DNA of 22,661 bases from CAJBIL01 sp049295655. Its GTDB lineage: Bacteria; Pseudomonadota; Gammaproteobacteria; Burkholderiales; Rhodocyclaceae. The translations under genes were made by a program, and so were the position numbers. The notes beneath the pieces were generated by a model. The model was not told where the DNA came from. It saw nothing but the letters and a program-made list of their open reading frames with translations, and searched no databases. Shown in pieces: positions 14,317-22,661 of this stretch. The DNA lies in assembly GCA_049295655.1 (NCBI GenBank), contig JBAQRB010000233.1, forward strand, positions 1 to 22,661, read 5' to 3'. Numbering within the stretch: position 1 is the stretch's first letter; each line of letters begins with the position of its first letter.

Positions 14317-15321
14317 ATGATTCTTGTCACTGGCGGCGCTGGCTATATCGGGTCCCACACCGTGGTGGAACTGCTCAGGGCCGGGCATGAGGTTGTGGTT
14401 GTCGATAATCTTTGCAACAGCAAGGCGTCGGTCATCGACCGCATCGGGCAGATCGCGAGGCGCAAGCCGATCCTTGTCGAAGCCGATGTGCGTGACCGAA
14501 AAGCGCTCAGCCGGCTTTTCGCCGATCGGCAATTTTCGGCCGTAATCCATTTTGCCGGGCTTAAAGCGGTCGGCGAGTCGGTTGCCGAACCGCTCAGGTA
14601 CTACGACAACAACGTTGCGGGCAGCCTTGTGCTGGTCGAGGCGATGGCCATAGCGGGCGTCAAGCAACTGGTTTTTTCATCGTCAGCCACGGTATATGGC
14701 GATCCCGAAACCTTGCCGATCCGTGAGGATGCGCCGCTCAGGACGAGCAATCCCTATGGGCAAAGCAAACTGATCGTGGAAAACGTTCTGCGTGATGTTG
14801 CAACGGCCGATACCGCCTGGAAAATTGCCTTGCTGCGCTATTTCAACCCGGTTGGCGCCCATCCATCGGGAATGATCGGTGAAGACCCGCGCGGCATTCC
14901 CAACAATTTGCTCCCTTATATCGCCCAGGTTGCGAGCGGCAAACGCACGCATCTGTCAGTTTTTGGCGACGATTATCCGACGCCGGATGGAACCGGCGTG
15001 CGCGACTACATCCATGTCGTCGATCTGGCGCGCGGGCATTTACGGGCGCTCAGCGCACTGCCAGGAATTCAGGGCGCGCTCGCCATCAACCTGGGCACCG
15101 GCCGTGGCTTCAGCGTCCTGGAAATGGCCAAAGCGTTCGAAGCAGCCAGCCGGCGCCCGGTTCCTTTTCGCACCACCGGCCGCCGGCCGGGCGACATCGC
15201 CGAATGCTATGCCGATCCTTCGTTTGCGGCGCAGATACTGGGATGGCAAGCCGAACTGAGTGTCGAGGAAATGTGCCGGGACGCCTGGCACTGGCAGCAA
15301 TGTGCCGAAAACCGTGCGTGA
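14317..15321 (+). CDS. galE: UDP-glucose 4-epimerase GalE
   Basis: Cytoplasmic NAD-dependent short-chain dehydrogenase-type epimerase interconverting UDP-glucose and UDP-galactose, which supplies EPS precursors. It shows the nucleotide-binding GGAGYIG at 6-12, the catalytic Ser in SSSATVYG (about 121-128) and Tyr147-x3-Lys151 (NPYGQSK), then the GalE-type YFNPVGAHPSG and GTGVRDYIHVVDLA. Its 334 residues are close to the usual 338. The GGAG before the ATG is immediately adjacent, so AGGG at 14305-14308, overlapping the stop of the small gene, is the likelier ribosome site, implying translational coupling. It is in one operon with the small acidic protein and manC. Confidence 0.95.
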   Translation: MILVTGGAGYIGSHTVVELLRAGHEVVVVDNLCNSKASVIDRIGQIARRKPILVEADVRDRKALSRLFADRQFSAVIHFAGLKAVGESVAEPLRYYDNNVAGSLVLVEAMAIAGVKQLVFSSSATVYGDPETLPIREDAPLRTSNPYGQSKLIVENVLRDVATADTAWKIALLRYFNPVGAHPSGMIGEDPRGIPNNLLPYIAQVASGKRTHLSVFGDDYPTPDGTGVRDYIHVVDLARGHLRALSALPGIQGALAINLGTGRGFSVLEMAKAFEAASRRPVPFRTTGRRPGDIAECYADPSFAAQILGWQAELSVEEMCRDAWHWQQCAENRA

Positions 15322-15339
15322 CCCATTCGAGGAATGTCC

Positions 15340-16794
15340 ATGACGACGATTCAACCGGTAATACTGAGCGGCGGATCCGGCACCCGCCTGTGGCCGCTGT
15401 CGCGCGAGCAATACCCCAAACAGCTGCAATCGATCAACGGCGTCGAATCGCTGATTCAGGAAACGGTCCTGCGCCTGGACGCCTATGCGGATCCCCGGCA
15501 GATTGCCGACCCGATCATCGTCAGCAACGAGGCGTATCGCTTCATCACCGCCGAACAGTTTCGCCAGATAGACCGCCGCTTTCAGTCGATCATTCTCGAA
15601 CCGGCAGGCCGCAATACGGCACCGGCACTGACGGTCGCCGCCCGGTTCGCACAAATGCTTGAGGCAGACGATGACCCGATTCTTCTGGTGATGCCGGCCG
15701 ATCACCGAATACGCGATCCCATGGCCTTCTGCAAAGCAATCGAGACGGGCGCCGATCTGGCTGCGACGGGCAGCATCGTCACGTTCGGCATCGAGCCCGA
15801 CCGGGCAGAAACGGAATACGGTTATTTGCAACTGGGCAAATCCTTGTCGAACGGCGCAGCCTATCAGCTGCAGTGTTTCATTGAAAAACCGGATCAGGAA
15901 ACGGCACGGCGCTATGTCGGCGACGGCATGTATTTATGGAATGCCGGCATTTTCATGATGCGCAGCAAGGTCTGGCTCGATGCCCTGGCACGCTATGCCC
16001 CAAGGATCCTGTCGGCTTGCAATATGGCGTATGAAAATGGCGAAAGGGATGGAAAGTTTTTTCACCTGCAGGCCGAAGCCTTTCTGGTATCGCCAGACAA
16101 CTCGATTGGCTACGCAGTCATGGAACCGATGGTCGCCGACGGTGATGCCAAGAACGCCGCCATTGTCGTACCGCTCGATGCCGGCTGGTCCGATGCCGGT
16201 GCCTGGGATGCCCTCTGGCGAGCAAGCGACAAGGATGAGGCCGGAAACGCAACACGCGGCGACGTGCTGCTCGAAGGCGTCGATGGATCGCTGGTGCTTG
16301 CCCAAAGCCGTCTGGTTGCCTGCCTTGGCGTACAGGATCTGGTCATCATAGAAACCCCGGATGCAGTTTTTGTCGCAACCAAGGATAGAGCCGACGAAGT
16401 CAAGACGATCGTCGCCCGACTGAAGAAGGAAAAGCGCCCGGAGGCTTGCACGCACCGCAAGAAGCACCGGCCATGGGGATACTCCGATGCCATCGACGGC
16501 GGCGATCGCTTCCAGGTCAAACGGATCGTCGTCAGCCCCAAGGCCTCGTTGTCACTGCAAATGCATCACCATCGGGCCGAACACTGGATCGTTGTGCGCG
16601 GGACGGCACAGGTCACGCGCGGGGATGACTGCTTTCTGGTCAGTGAAAACGAATCGACCTTCATCCCCCTCGGCGTCACTCACCGCCTGGAAAATCCGGG
16701 CATGCTTCCCCTCGAAATGATCGAGGTGCAATCCGGCACCTATCTCGGTGAAGACGACATCGTCCGCCTGAGCGACGCCTATGGTCATGCATGA
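15340..16794 (+). CDS. manC: Mannose-1-phosphate guanylyltransferase / mannose-6-phosphate isomerase (ManC/AlgA type)
   Basis: Bifunctional enzyme making GDP-mannose from mannose-1-phosphate and interconverting fructose-6-P and mannose-6-P. The N-terminal nucleotidyltransferase domain starts with the signature GGSGTRLWPLSREQYPKQ and contains MPADH, FIEKPD and NAGIF. The C-terminal type II PMI cupin (about 370-484) has RPWG, the metal-binding QMHHHRAEHW, GTAQVT and PLGVTHRLENPG. I choose the ATG at 15340 because GAGG is seven bases upstream; an in-frame ATG at 15334 sits directly on that site. It follows galE by 18 bases and overlaps the convergent PhoB-like gene by ten bases. The family is certain; GDP-mannose implies mannose or a derivative in the polymer. 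Confidence 0.95.
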   Translation: MTTIQPVILSGGSGTRLWPLSREQYPKQLQSINGVESLIQETVLRLDAYADPRQIADPIIVSNEAYRFITAEQFRQIDRRFQSIILEPAGRNTAPALTVAARFAQMLEADDDPILLVMPADHRIRDPMAFCKAIETGADLAATGSIVTFGIEPDRAETEYGYLQLGKSLSNGAAYQLQCFIEKPDQETARRYVGDGMYLWNAGIFMMRSKVWLDALARYAPRILSACNMAYENGERDGKFFHLQAEAFLVSPDNSIGYAVMEPMVADGDAKNAAIVVPLDAGWSDAGAWDALWRASDKDEAGNATRGDVLLEGVDGSLVLAQSRLVACLGVQDLVIIETPDAVFVATKDRADEVKTIVARLKKEKRPEACTHRKKHRPWGYSDAIDGGDRFQVKRIVVSPKASLSLQMHHHRAEHWIVVRGTAQVTRGDDCFLVSENESTFIPLGVTHRLENPGMLPLEMIEVQSGTYLGEDDIVRLSDAYGHA

Positions 16795-17513
16795 CTCTGG
16801 ATTTGCTGCTGAACGGTATCGCGCGGCAAGTCGCGCCGGAAGCAATAACCCGTCCCGCGGACGGTTTCGAGCAAGCGCTCATGCCCGGACGGCGTGAGCG
16901 CGCGACGCAAGCCGCGAATGTGAACATCCACCGTGCGCTCCTCGATGAACACATGATCGCCCCATATTTCGTTGAGCAGCTGCGTGCGACTATAGACCCG
17001 GTTCGGATGCGTCACGAAGAAATGGAGCATGCGAAACTCGATCGAGCCAAGCTCGATTTCATGGCCGTCTGCAGTAATCCGGTTGCTGCTCGGGTCGATC
17101 TTGACTCCCCCGAACTCGACAACATCATCCGTGAGTTGGGGCACTCGCCGCCGCATGACCGCCTTGACGCGGGAAATCAGTTCAAGCGGAGAAAAAGGCT
17201 TCGTCAGGTAATCGTCGGCCCCCACTTCAAGCCCGGTCACTTTGTCGCATTCGCGCTCGCGCGAAGTCAGCATGATGATCGGAATGTCCCGCGTCCGCGG
17301 ATCGGCGCGCAAGCGGCGCAGCAAGGTCAACCCGGTGACGTCGGGAAGCATCCAGTCGAGCAGGATCAGGGCCGGCAACAGCGTGCGGATTTCACTTTCG
17401 GCAAGCTGGACCGTCGATGCACAGCGCACCTGGTGCCCCGCCCGTTCCAGGTTGGTCTGGATCAGGCGTTGGGTGATCAATTCGTCTTCGACAACAAGGA
17501 TCCCGTTATTCAT
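16785..17513 (-). CDS. phoB: PhoB-like OmpR-family response regulator without adjacent kinase
   Basis: 242-residue response regulator. The receiver has VEDE at 8-11, phospho-acceptor Asp53 (LLDWMLPD), Thr83 and Lys105 (TKPFSPLEL). The winged-helix part (LHFFVTHPNRVYSRTQLLNE, then VFIEERTVDVHIRGLRRAL and TVRGTGYCF) follows PhoB almost motif for motif, with about 13 extra C-terminal residues. I start at 17513 (AGGAG nine bases upstream) rather than at the longer open frame. No phoR, phoU or pst gene is nearby, and the gene converges on manC with a ten-base overlap of coding ends, so it is either the true PhoB placed away from PhoR or a paralogue devoted to EPS control. Confidence 0.85.
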   Translation of the reverse strand: MNNGILVVEDELITQRLIQTNLERAGHQVRCASTVQLAESEIRTLLPALILLDWMLPDVTGLTLLRRLRADPRTRDIPIIMLTSRERECDKVTGLEVGADDYLTKPFSPLELISRVKAVMRRRVPQLTDDVVEFGGVKIDPSSNRITADGHEIELGSIEFRMLHFFVTHPNRVYSRTQLLNEIWGDHVFIEERTVDVHIRGLRRALTPSGHERLLETVRGTGYCFRRDLPRDTVQQQIQSHA

Positions 17514-17959
17514 GACTTGAAACTCCTGAAATATTGCATCTGCCTGCTGCCGCCCGGCAATTTCGAACACCATCGCGTAATGCCGGGAGGAGTCAGGCTG
17601 GCAATGGATGAATGGATGTCGACGATGGATGCCATCTGTGCCCTGCAACAGGAGATAGCCGTTCCGAATGGCTCATTGTGCGGAACAGGTCAGGCAGTGT
17701 CTGTAAGTAGCACACGCAAGCCACGTAAGATGATTCGCGGATCACCATCAGGATTTTCTGACGCGAACCGGCCGATCCCCGATCCAGACAGGCTTTCATG
17801 TCGGTACGCAAGAAACCGGCGCACAGGGGTGTCTTGTAAGAATTCACGCCATAGCGTGTCAGTTTTCAGGCAAGCGTTGGCAGAAGACAACAGTCCGAGC
17901 ATTTTTTTCAATGCACTTTGTTCTCATTTTTGTAAATGCCATGCATGAAAGACCCATAA

Positions 17960-17975
17960 TGGCAGCATCTTTGGA
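17960..17975 (+). promoter_or_regulatory. Sigma-54-like promoter candidate upstream of epsL
   Basis: TGGCA at 17960-17964 and TTGGA at 17971-17975 give the -24/-12 layout with GG and GG ten bases apart. The -24 half is perfect against TGGCAC-N5-TTGCA; the -12 half has GG instead of the near-invariant GC. RpoN is known to control EPS/PEP-CTERM genes in some floc-forming betaproteobacteria, which makes it worth noting, but the -12 deviation keeps confidence low. Confidence 0.3.
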
Positions 17976-17984
17976 ACGTCCCCA

Positions 17985-18000
17985 GGCCGGAAAACCGGCT
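17985..18000 (+). other. Hairpin in the epsL leader followed by a T-rich stretch
   Basis: GGCCGG (17985-17990), an AAAA loop and CCGGCT (17995-18000) form a 5-bp stem plus one G-U pair. TTGAAATTTTTTC follows. It could be a weak intrinsic terminator/attenuator or a 5' stabilising hairpin 40 bases before the epsL start codon. Confidence 0.4.
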
Positions 18001-18040
18001 TGAAATTTTTTCAGCTTTTTGACGCTATTCTCAGACCAAT

Positions 18041-19273
18041 ATGCAAAAACGGACTTTTGACCACCTTGCCGGGCGCGCTGGATTCGGCGCTGCCGTGATC
18101 ATTGTGCTCGCCGGCATGGCGCCCAGCCAGGGCAATGCTGATGAGCAGGACAGTCTCAATCTTGCGGCAGGTACGTCGGCGCGCTACGACGACAACCTGT
18201 TTCGTTTGCCATCAGGTACGGCCCCCGCTACCGGCCGTAACTCGTCGAGATCGGACATGCTTTACACCGCCCATGCCGGCCTGCGGCTGGACAAACCCTA
18301 CGGGCAACAACGCATCCAGGCGGACATCACGGCAACGCAATACAGCTATCGCAGCAACGACTACCTGAACTTTACCGCGGTGGATTACCGGGGCGCCTGG
18401 CTATGGTCACTGACGCCGCGCCTGACCGGCGTTCTATCGGTCGATCAGACGTCGGAACTGGCCAGCTATGCCACCCTTCAAGACGCGACGAACCGGAACA
18501 AGCGCGTCAACGAGAACCAGCGATTCATGGCGGATTGGTCGGTCGACGGCGGCTGGCACCTGACGGGCGGGGTGTACCGATTGCGCTCGATCGCCGATGC
18601 CGGAGAGTTTACGGCCACCGGCAATTATGTACAGAACACGGTCGAGGGTGGCATAAAGTATGTTTCCGCCGCCAACAACTCGATCGCCGCGGTTCAACGC
18701 AGATCACGCGGCAACTACATCGGACGCGGGCTGGACACGGCAAGCGCTCTGGACACGCGCTATGATCAGAACGAGACCGAGTTGCGCGCCATTTACCAGA
18801 TCACCGGCCATTCGCTGCTCGACGCACGGCTCGGCCTCAAGGATCGTACGCACGAACACTTTTCGCAGCGTAATTTTTCCGGCACCGTCGGCAACCTGAC
18901 TTACCTGTGGACACCGACCGGCAAGCTGCGCTTTGCACTCACGGCAGGCCGCGACCTGCTTGCCTATCAGGAATTGACCAACAGTTATTACGCATCGAAC
19001 TACGTCAGCCTGACCCCGACATGGCTGCTCACGGAAAAAACGAGTGTTCACCTCAAGCTGGACTTGAACAGGAATGAATATCACGGTGCGATCGTCACGT
19101 CCGGAGCGGCACGCGAGGATACGATACGTTCCTCGCAATTGGGCATGGCTTGGCGGCCGACGCGCACGATCATCGTTGACGGCTATCTGACGCACGAGCA
19201 GCGCTCGAGCAATTTCTCCGGACTGCCCTATCAAGCCAATATTGCCGGCGTTTCGGCTTCAGCGACCTTCTAG
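18041..19273 (+). CDS. epsL: EpsL-type outer-membrane beta-barrel protein of EPS export
   Basis: 410-residue outer-membrane protein. A signal peptide (hydrophobic FGAAVIIVLAGMAPSQGNA, cleaved at about residue 33) is followed by the typical opening NLAAGTSARYDDNLFRLPSG and many alternating amphipathic strands (for example QRIQADITATQYSYRSNDYL, VSLTPTWLLTEKTSVHLKLD). The last residue is Phe (ASATF), the C-terminal signature for BAM-dependent barrels. The pattern is that of EpsL, encoded in exosortase-associated EPS operons and thought to help move polymer across the outer membrane. No Shine-Dalgarno is evident before the ATG. It is transcribed alone, with the hairpin leader upstream. The beta-barrel nature is clear; the EpsL name rests on the opening motif and the locus. 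Confidence 0.8.
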   Translation: MQKRTFDHLAGRAGFGAAVIIVLAGMAPSQGNADEQDSLNLAAGTSARYDDNLFRLPSGTAPATGRNSSRSDMLYTAHAGLRLDKPYGQQRIQADITATQYSYRSNDYLNFTAVDYRGAWLWSLTPRLTGVLSVDQTSELASYATLQDATNRNKRVNENQRFMADWSVDGGWHLTGGVYRLRSIADAGEFTATGNYVQNTVEGGIKYVSAANNSIAAVQRRSRGNYIGRGLDTASALDTRYDQNETELRAIYQITGHSLLDARLGLKDRTHEHFSQRNFSGTVGNLTYLWTPTGKLRFALTAGRDLLAYQELTNSYYASNYVSLTPTWLLTEKTSVHLKLDLNRNEYHGAIVTSGAAREDTIRSSQLGMAWRPTRTIIVDGYLTHEQRSSNFSGLPYQANIAGVSASATF

Positions 19274-19379
19274 GGTGTGTTGACCTACATTTCGTGGGCA
19301 CGACGGGCCAGACAAACAAGCAAGCGACGGTAAACTACCCGAAGGGATTGCGCCATCAGTGTGGAAGCGCACTCGCATC

Positions 19380-19422
19380 CGCCAAAAGGCCGCACTCTCG
19401 GGTAAGCTAACGCCTTTTGGCG
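19380..19422. repeat. Perfect 11-bp inverted repeat upstream of ettA
   Basis: CGCCAAAAGGC (19380-19390) and GCCTTTTGGCG (19412-19422) are exact inverse complements around a 21-base spacer in the 201-base gap between epsL and ettA. It might end the epsL transcript or act as an operator; no T-run follows the second arm, so it is not a classical terminator. Confidence 0.5.
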
Positions 19423-19474
19423 CCCCTGCCCTTAGCGGCCCGTTCCTTCCACTTCTGACTCGCAAACAACCGCC

Positions 19475-21139
<1,665 letters not shown>

Positions 21140-21167
21140 GCCGGCAGTTTCCCCCGGCACAATGCAG

Positions 21168-21197
21168 AAGGCCCGCGATCAAGCGGGCCTTTCGTTT
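21168..21197 (+). terminator. Intrinsic terminator of ettA
   Basis: AAGGCCCGC (21168-21176) pairs perfectly with GCGGGCCTT (21183-21191) around a six-base loop, followed by TCGTTT. It starts 28 bases after the ettA stop. The strong GC stem and T-rich tail make it a good Rho-independent terminator. Confidence 0.88.
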
Positions 21198-21268
21198 CAG
21201 GGCAATCCGGCGTTCACCGGAAGCCGCTGAATGGGCAACAACCGCGCACGCGGCGCAGTTGCCGGTTT

Positions 21269-21553
21269 TTAGTGTTCGGCCTTCAGGCTGGCGGAAAACG
21301 CCGTTTCCAGACTTTCCGGAAACTGGAACTGGGTGAAAGCACGGTGGATCTCGGCTTCATTCACACCGGCGCTGCAGTCCTGAAAACGGATGCCCAGCGG
21401 ACGACCGTTGGAGGCCAAGGTGGCGAAGGCGAAACGCCAGCGCTGGGCTTCGGCAAGACGTTCGCGCAACTCACGTTCGTTGCTGATCGCGACACCGGCT
21501 TGTTTCAGAGAATCCAGGAATTCGTCGAAGGATTCAGTGCTCAGGCTACCCAT
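21269..21553 (-). CDS. Small soluble protein of unknown function
   Basis: 94-residue protein I do not recognise. It begins MGSLSTESFDEFLDSLKQAG, then an amphipathic helix (NERELRERLAEAQRWRFAFA), a short strand-like core with one Cys (RPLGIRFQDCSAG) and a helical end (EAEIHRAFTQFQFPESLETA). No signal peptide or membrane span. The ATG has GGAG six bases upstream. It is convergent with ettA and divergent from the U32-family gene. The good ribosome site and protein-like composition support a real gene. Confidence 0.65.
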   Translation of the reverse strand: MGSLSTESFDEFLDSLKQAGVAISNERELRERLAEAQRWRFAFATLASNGRPLGIRFQDCSAGVNEAEIHRAFTQFQFPESLETAFSASLKAEH

Positions 21554-21626
21554 TTGTATCTCCGTTTTAAGTATGGTGGTTGCCCACCTATGAGTCGAAT
21601 AACGCGGTTGCCTGAAAGCGGTTGAC

Positions 21627-21644
21627 AGGAAATTTCAGGAAATT
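21627..21644. promoter_or_regulatory. Direct and inverted repeat in a divergent promoter region
   Basis: AGGAAATT occurs twice (21627-21634 and 21637-21644) with ten-base spacing, and the overlapping AATTTC-AG-GAAATT (21631-21644) is a perfect short palindrome. CCTGAAA (21611-21617) also pairs with TTTCAGG (21633-21639). The cluster lies between the divergent small gene and the U32-family gene and may be an operator. Confidence 0.35.
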
Positions 21645-21712
21645 GTGCGCGCACGTTCAGACGGTCGATGGCGGCCTCGCTGCGCGTTACGGAATACGAC
21701 GCACCAAGCGTT

Positions 21713-21718
21713 TACAAT
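21713..21718 (+). promoter_or_regulatory. Possible -10 element (TACAAT) of the U32-family gene
   Basis: TACAAT lies 27 bases before the ATG at 21746, giving a 5' leader of about 20 bases. No good -35 is found at 16-18 bases upstream. Confidence 0.35.
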
Positions 21719-21745
21719 CACCTCTTTGAACTGCGCCCTGCCCAG

Positions 21746-22661
21746 ATGCCCAACAACCAGAAACGACTCGAACTCCTCGCCCCGGCCAAGAACGCCGAAT
21801 TCGGCATGGAGGCGATCAGCCATGGCGCCGACGCCGTATATATCGGCGGCCCGGCCTTTGGCGCGCGCGCCAATGCCGGCAATACGGTCGCCGAGGTCGG
21901 CGCGCTGGCCGACTTTGCCCACCGCTACAATGCCCGCGTGCTGGTCGCGCTCAATACCATCCTGCACGACAACGAACTCGAAGCCGCGCGCCGCACCGCC
22001 TGGGAAGTCTATGATGTGGGCGCCGACGCGCTGATCGTTCAGGACATGGGCCTGCTCGAGCTCGATCTGCCGCCGATCGAACTGCACGCCTCGACCCAGT
22101 GCGACATCCGCACTGCCGAAAAAGCCCGCTTTCTCGGCGAAGTGGGCTTCTCGCAGATGGTGCTTGCGCGCGAACTGACCTTGATGCAGATTCGCGAAAT
22201 CCACGCGGCGACCGACGCGACGCTTGAATTTTTCATCCACGGCGCCCTCTGCGTCGCCTTCTCCGGGCAGTGCTACATCAGCCACGCACACACCGAGCGC
22301 AGCGCCAACCGGGGCGACTGTTCGCAAGACTGCCGCCTGCCCTACACGCTGCAGGACGATCAGGGGCGGGTCGTCGCCTTCGAGAAACACCTGCTGTCGA
22401 TGAAGGACAACAACCAGAGCGGCAATCTGCACGCGCTGATCGACGCCGGTATCCGCTCGTTCAAGATCGAGGGGCGCTACAAGGACGTCGGCTACGTCAA
22501 GAACATCACCGCGCATTACCGGACGGTGATCGACCGCATCCTCGAGGAGCGGACCGACCTGCGCCGGGCCTCGAGCGGGAAGACGACGCTGCTGTTCACG
22601 CCCGACCCGGACAAGACCTTCCACCGCGGCACCACCGACTACTTCGTCAACGGGCGTGGCG
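21746..22661 (+). CDS. U32-family RNA-hydroxylation protein, RlhA/TrhP-like (partial, 3' end outside window)
   Basis: Open to the window edge for 305 codons. The start ELLAPAKNAEFGMEAISHGADAVYIG is the U32 TIM-barrel opening, and the middle contains HGALCVAFSGQCYIS followed by NRGDCSQDCRLPY, the cysteine cluster of this family, then IRSFKIEGRYKDVGYV. U32 proteins were first called collagenase-like peptidases, but the E. coli members RlhA and TrhP are needed for hydroxylation of 23S rRNA and tRNA with prephenate as precursor, and the cysteines are thought to hold an iron-sulfur cluster. The cut-off C-terminus prevents choosing between the long RlhA-like and the short TrhP-like form. No Shine-Dalgarno is evident. 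Confidence 0.9.
   Translation, partial: MPNNQKRLELLAPAKNAEFGMEAISHGADAVYIGGPAFGARANAGNTVAEVGALADFAHRYNARVLVALNTILHDNELEAARRTAWEVYDVGADALIVQDMGLLELDLPPIELHASTQCDIRTAEKARFLGEVGFSQMVLARELTLMQIREIHAATDATLEFFIHGALCVAFSGQCYISHAHTERSANRGDCSQDCRLPYTLQDDQGRVVAFEKHLLSMKDNNQSGNLHALIDAGIRSFKIEGRYKDVGYVKNITAHYRTVIDRILEERTDLRRASSGKTTLLFTPDPDKTFHRGTTDYFVNGRG

Larger units (their letters stand above)
17514..18040. other. Divergent intergenic region between the PhoB-like gene and epsL
   Basis: About 527 bases contain no credible gene; short frames on both strands lack protein-like composition. The part near epsL is AT-rich and carries a sigma-54-like match and a hairpin with a T-rich follow-on, listed separately. 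TGCCGGGAG near 17582 is a nine-base echo of the EPS leader element, but the similarity does not extend. I saw no Pho box. Confidence 0.5.

Noticed and set aside
17575..17600. A possible third copy of the EPS leader element (shared TGCCGGGAG)
   Set aside because: Only nine bases match and flanking bases do not; expected by chance in GC-rich DNA.
17593..17847. An 84-codon minus-strand frame upstream of the PhoB-like gene
   Set aside because: Composition is not protein-like and no ribosome site was evident; treated as chance.
16791..17948. Long + strand frame opposite the PhoB-like gene
   Set aside because: Shadow frame created by GC-rich codon bias; the minus strand encodes a complete response regulator.

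Overview
The window looks like a GC-rich chromosomal segment of a betaproteobacterium, most likely from the Rhodocyclales. That is a judgement from the gene families and protein sequence style, not from a marker gene. It is densely coded, with no tRNA, rRNA, CRISPR array, transposase or phage gene that I could see. The middle is an exopolysaccharide (EPS) locus of the EpsA/EpsL type, a type known from bacteria with exosortase/PEP-CTERM systems. No exosortase or PEP-CTERM protein is itself inside the window.

Layout. Positions 1-4286 (minus strand) hold a compact type II secretion (T2SS)-like operon read gspG-gspF-gspE, then a PilM/GspL-like cytoplasmic protein and the start of a PilN/GspM-like membrane protein that leaves the window. 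Next on the same strand is a large secreted heparinase-II/III-like polysaccharide lyase with two tandem CBM6-like modules (4532-7930). Divergent from it is a short, degenerate small ORF overlapping a WcaJ-type undecaprenyl-phosphate sugar-1-phosphate transferase (8509-9903), the enzyme that starts EPS repeat-unit synthesis. A cytoplasmic-type EF-hand protein (9969-10724, minus) then faces a CpxR/CpxA-type two-component system (11138-12964). A LuxR-type EpsA regulator (12974-13849, minus) is divergent from an operon of a small acidic protein, galE and manC (14061-16794), which supplies UDP-galactose and GDP-mannose precursors. A PhoB-like regulator converges on manC, and an EpsL-type outer-membrane barrel follows (18041-19273). 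The right end is housekeeping: ettA, a small unknown gene and the start of a U32-family (RlhA/TrhP-like) gene.

The two most interesting non-coding signals are these. First, a leader of about 66-100 bp is repeated in front of two EPS transcription units (8258 and 13967), each time followed by a copy of the same small-protein gene. One copy is intact (14061-14306) and the other is truncated and overlaps the sugar transferase start. Second, the intergenic region between the EF-hand gene and cpxR contains three exact GTAAA/GTTAA-N5-GTTAA boxes, the spacing expected for CpxR, plus a perfect 11+1+11 palindrome. This suggests a calcium-binding protein under control of an envelope-sensing system inside an EPS locus. 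How the parts work together is inference: precursor synthesis (galE, manC), chain initiation (WcaJ-like), outer-membrane step (EpsL), remodelling or release by a secreted lyase possibly exported by the adjacent T2SS, and control by EpsA, CpxRA and the PhoB-like regulator.
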